From the NCBI RefSeq assembly GCF_042434745.1, contig NZ_JBHLSS010000073.1: 9,899 nt of DNA. One strand, 5' to 3'. Position 1 is the first letter of the stretch. The number at the start of each line of letters is the position of its first letter. Shown here in pieces: positions 7,995-9,899 of this stretch. A program made the translations under genes and the position numbers. Under the pieces are notes generated by a model. The model did not search any database. It was not told the DNA's origin and worked only from the letters and a program-made list of their open reading frames with translations. This stretch comes from Azotobacter paspali. Its GTDB lineage: Bacteria; Pseudomonadota; Gammaproteobacteria; Pseudomonadales; Pseudomonadaceae.

Positions 7995-8183
7995 GAAGAC
8001 GCGTTCTTCGTCGACCGCTACCGCGCCACGGTGCAGAAGTCCAAGGAGCTGGGCCTGATCCGCGGCGACCTCGACGTGGCCCGCTCGATCGAGCCGAAGT
8101 ATGTCGACACCGCCATCGAGCAGCTCGGCCTGCAGAAACTGTGGACTCCCTACGACGCCGGAAATCGTCTCCTCGTCCGCTGA
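7995..8183 (+). pseudogene. C-terminal remnant of an ABC transporter substrate-binding protein (sulfonate/taurine/nitrate type)
   Basis: The frame from about 7995 reads EDAFFVDRYRATVQKSKELG and continues to YVDTAIEQLGLQKLWTPYDA before a short tail and TGA at 8181-8183. This pattern is the C-terminal end of periplasmic binding proteins of the SsuA/TauA/NMT1-like type, in which a YVD..I..LGL...WTPYDA ending is common. Only about 60 of the usual 310-340 residues remain. There is no start codon, signal peptide or lipid-binding domain upstream; instead the homology stops and the operon's regulatory DNA begins. It is best read as a deletion remnant. The intact protein would have captured an organosulfur or similar anion for import. 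The exact left boundary is uncertain. Confidence 0.65.
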
Positions 8184-8276
8184 TCGCCGCCCTGAGCGCC
8201 CGCCGCGAACGGCTCCCGGCGCTTGCCTTTCGTCCGTTCGACTATTTGCATCCGCTCGGACTGCCGCTTCGCAAGT

Positions 8277-8426
8277 ACGCTGGCCGCGCTCTGCCTGCCC
8301 GCCAACCTGCTCGGCTTCTGGCTGGGCGTGCGCCTGCAGCGACGGGTGAGCGACTGGCAGTTCCGCTACTTGGTCCTCTGGCTGCTGTTCGCCTCGGGAC
8401 TGGTGCTCGGCCTGTCCAGCCTCTAG
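8277..8426 (+). pseudogene. C-terminal remnant of a TauE/SafE (TSUP) family membrane transporter
   Basis: About 49 residues, from TLAALCLPANLLGFWLGVRL to a final helix WLLFASGLVLGLSSL and TAG (8424-8426), match the end of TSUP permeases: a P-x-N-hinged membrane helix, a G-x-x-x-G-x-R-L turn, a basic loop and a last hydrophobic helix. A full protein has about 250 residues and seven to eight helices, so most of the gene is missing. The open frame extends upstream to a TTG at 8223, but those residues do not look like the family. TSUP members include sulfite and organosulfonate exporters. The fragment lies 94 nt after the binding-protein remnant on the same strand, so both may come from one lost transport cluster. 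Confidence 0.6.
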
Positions 8427-8541
8427 CTCGCATCGTTGCCGGAGCATCCGCTCATGGAGGGCGTGAAGTGCGCCTATCGTGAATGGATGACAGGGGTGAT
8501 GCGCCAGGGCCTGTCGTATGCCCATGGGACGGGAGAGCGAT

Positions 8542-9213
8542 ATGACATTCATTGCGGCAGTCAGCATGGAGGATTGCGCGATACTGGCCGCCGATCGCGC
8601 GACTTTTTACGTCGGTGCCGGCGTTTCCATCGCTTCGGCGCATCTGGAGCGGAAGATCGCCGGGAACCGGCACGGCTATATCACGGCTGCCGGTTTCGTC
8701 GAACTCATCCGGCCGGTGAAGGAGCGTTTCGTGGCGGAGGCGCCGGCAAGTCCGACGGAGGTGATGCGGATCATCGCGGACGAGCAGGAGCGTTTCAGGC
8801 GACAAAATTATCTGAAGGCGGCGGTCGAATCGCGGGTGAAAAGCTGCTCATGGACGATAACCCTTCCCGACGGGGAAGGCTCCATCTTGGTGGCCACATA
8901 CGATTATGCGAGCGATGGACTACTTGCTCTCGCCAGGAGCGGCTCGCTGTTCAGCTTTCCGCCCGATGTGGCCGACCTCGAGAAACGGCACATCGAATCC
9001 ATGGCAAATGGGTTCAGGTTCGGACGGACGGGGGAAGACAGCTCTTCGCGCGATATAGGCCATAACCTTTTCCTGATCCTGTCCATGGTCGGATACCTGA
9101 AGGATCGTGGCCGCTCCCTGACTTCCCAGATCGACTTCGCCGTGCATGCCGCCGGCTGGCGGAGGGAAGTCGACTCTGGCCGGTTTCTGGAAAAAGGCTT
9201 GTCGTGGCGCTGA
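8542..9213 (+). CDS. Uncharacterised protein with a proteasome-like (Ntn-hydrolase) N-terminus
   Basis: A 223-residue protein I do not recognise as a named gene. The ATG at 8542 follows gggagag; an in-frame ATG at 8518 lacks a ribosome site. The N-terminus reads MTFIAAVSMEDCAILAADRAT. If Met is removed, Thr becomes residue 1 and the Asp of AAD becomes residue 17, exactly the T1/D17 spacing of proteasome beta subunits and HslV. An RKI at about 36-38 could stand for the catalytic Lys33, and GYITAAGF may correspond to the following Gly-rich strand. The GSGS-type motif usual later in proteasome subunits is not clear, so activity is uncertain. It has no signal peptide or membrane helix. Its codons are less G/C-biased than its neighbours', suggesting transfer. 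It could be a divergent HslV/Anbu-like hydrolase or an inactive relative. Confidence 0.75.
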   Translation: MTFIAAVSMEDCAILAADRATFYVGAGVSIASAHLERKIAGNRHGYITAAGFVELIRPVKERFVAEAPASPTEVMRIIADEQERFRRQNYLKAAVESRVKSCSWTITLPDGEGSILVATYDYASDGLLALARSGSLFSFPPDVADLEKRHIESMANGFRFGRTGEDSSSRDIGHNLFLILSMVGYLKDRGRSLTSQIDFAVHAAGWRREVDSGRFLEKGLSWR

Positions 9214-9273
9214 ATGAACACTGCGTGTGCGGACATCGGGGCGCGGAGAGCGACAGGCCCTGCACAAGCGCTG

Positions 9274-9899
9274 TCAGAACAGCGAGAGCGGGTACTGGAC
9301 GATCAGCCGGTTGTCGTCGAACTTGTTGTTGGCGCCCCAGTCGCGGCGTACCGTCGAGTTCCGCCAGCGCAGAGTCAGGTTCTTCGCCGGACCGTTCTGC
9401 ACCACGTAGCTCAACTGCGTCTCGCGGTTCCACTCCTCGCCGTCGTCGATACCGCCCACATGCACGTTGTGGCCCTTGATGTAGCGGGTCATCAGGGTCA
9501 GGCCGGGCATCCCCACGGGCGCGAAGTCATAGTCGTAGCGCACTTGCCAGGAGCGCTCGCGGGGGTTGTCGAAGCTGCCGTTGTAGCTGTCGTTGGCCGC
9601 CGTGCCGCCACTGGTACCGTTGACCCGCAGCCAGCGGTCGTCGCCGCCGACCCGCTGCAGGCCCAGGTAGAAGATATGCGCGTTATGCTTGAGCGAGAAC
9701 ATCCCGGTCAGCAGGCTGTTGTCCAGGTCGCCGGCCTGGGCGCTGCCGTCCTCCTCGCCGTTGAAGTAGCCGAGGTTGGCGCCCAGGGTCCAGTCCTTGC
9801 CTAGCGGCTGGCTGTGCACTACCTGGAAATAGCGCTGCTTGTAGATGTCTTCCAGTTGGCCGAACCAAGCGCCGATTTGGGTGCGGTTTTCGTTGAAGG
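9274..9899 (-). CDS. OprD-family outer-membrane porin, C-terminal part (gene runs off the window)
   Basis: The last 207 residues of an outer-membrane beta-barrel; full OprD-family porins have about 420-450. Alternating hydrophobic and polar strands (WTLGANLGYF, HIFYLGLQRV, GLTLMTRYIKG, LTLRWRNSTVR) and the ending DDNRLIVQYPLSLF with terminal Phe fit the family and the BAM-recognised last strand. The GTSGGTAANDSYNGSFDNPRER segment resembles the loop region found in this half of OprD proteins. The open frame continues to the window edge, so the start and signal peptide are not visible. These channels admit small molecules such as amino acids or aromatic acids; the substrate cannot be told. It is convergent with the gene ending at 9213. 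Confidence 0.9.
   Translation of the reverse strand, partial: FNENRTQIGAWFGQLEDIYKQRYFQVVHSQPLGKDWTLGANLGYFNGEEDGSAQAGDLDNSLLTGMFSLKHNAHIFYLGLQRVGGDDRWLRVNGTSGGTAANDSYNGSFDNPRERSWQVRYDYDFAPVGMPGLTLMTRYIKGHNVHVGGIDDGEEWNRETQLSYVVQNGPAKNLTLRWRNSTVRRDWGANNKFDDNRLIVQYPLSLF

Noticed and set aside
9269..9286. Small hairpin cgctg/cagcg at the porin stop codon
   Set aside because: Only five pairs and no T-run; too weak to call a terminator.

Overview
The window looks like chromosomal DNA of a high-GC Pseudomonas, probably of the P. aeruginosa / P. citronellolis type. Supporting signs are the strong G/C third-position bias, an OprD-family porin, a sigma54 activator paired with -24/-12 promoters, and REP-like intergenic repeats. 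The species call is inference.

Layout. Positions 1-584 hold no gene; they carry a hairpin-rich intergenic repeat (about 1-285) and a REPIN-like inverted pair (453-516). A TauD/AtsK-type Fe(II)/2-oxoglutarate dioxygenase lies on the minus strand (585-1499). It is divergent from a sigma54 enhancer-binding activator without a sensor domain (1870-2946, plus strand), which is followed by a small GNAT acetyltransferase (2963-3403). A hairpin (3426-3449) separates these from a minus-strand gene train that reads right to left: NtaA/SnaA/DszA-type FMNH2-dependent monooxygenase (7688-6327), a second TauD-type dioxygenase (6264-5311), a beta-class-like glutathione S-transferase (5246-4626) and a Tas-type aldo/keto reductase (4537-3497). 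Gaps of 62-88 nt and a good Shine-Dalgarno at each start suggest one operon. To the right are two plus-strand gene remnants, the C-terminus of a sulfonate/taurine-type ABC binding protein (7995-8183) and the C-terminus of a TauE/SafE (TSUP) transporter (8277-8426). Next comes an unrecognised protein with a proteasome-like N-terminus (8542-9213), then the C-terminal part of an OprD-family porin (9274-9899, minus, cut by the window edge).

How it fits together. The dioxygenases, the flavin monooxygenase and the two transport remnants all belong to families used to release sulfite from organosulfur compounds under sulfate limitation. Both the lone dioxygenase and the four-gene operon have, at a plausible upstream distance, a matching sigma54-type promoter: TGGCACGCTTTCTGCC at 1639-1624 and TGGCATGCATTCTGCC at 7776-7761, minus strand. 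Each also has upstream DNA sharing the 9-mer CAACTGCGC and the 7-mer CAACAGT, which are candidate activator sites. The simplest model is that the activator at 1870-2946 controls both units as one sulfur-scavenging (SfnR-like) regulon. GST and aldo/keto reductase may process the carbonyl or electrophilic products. The substrate is not evident from sequence.
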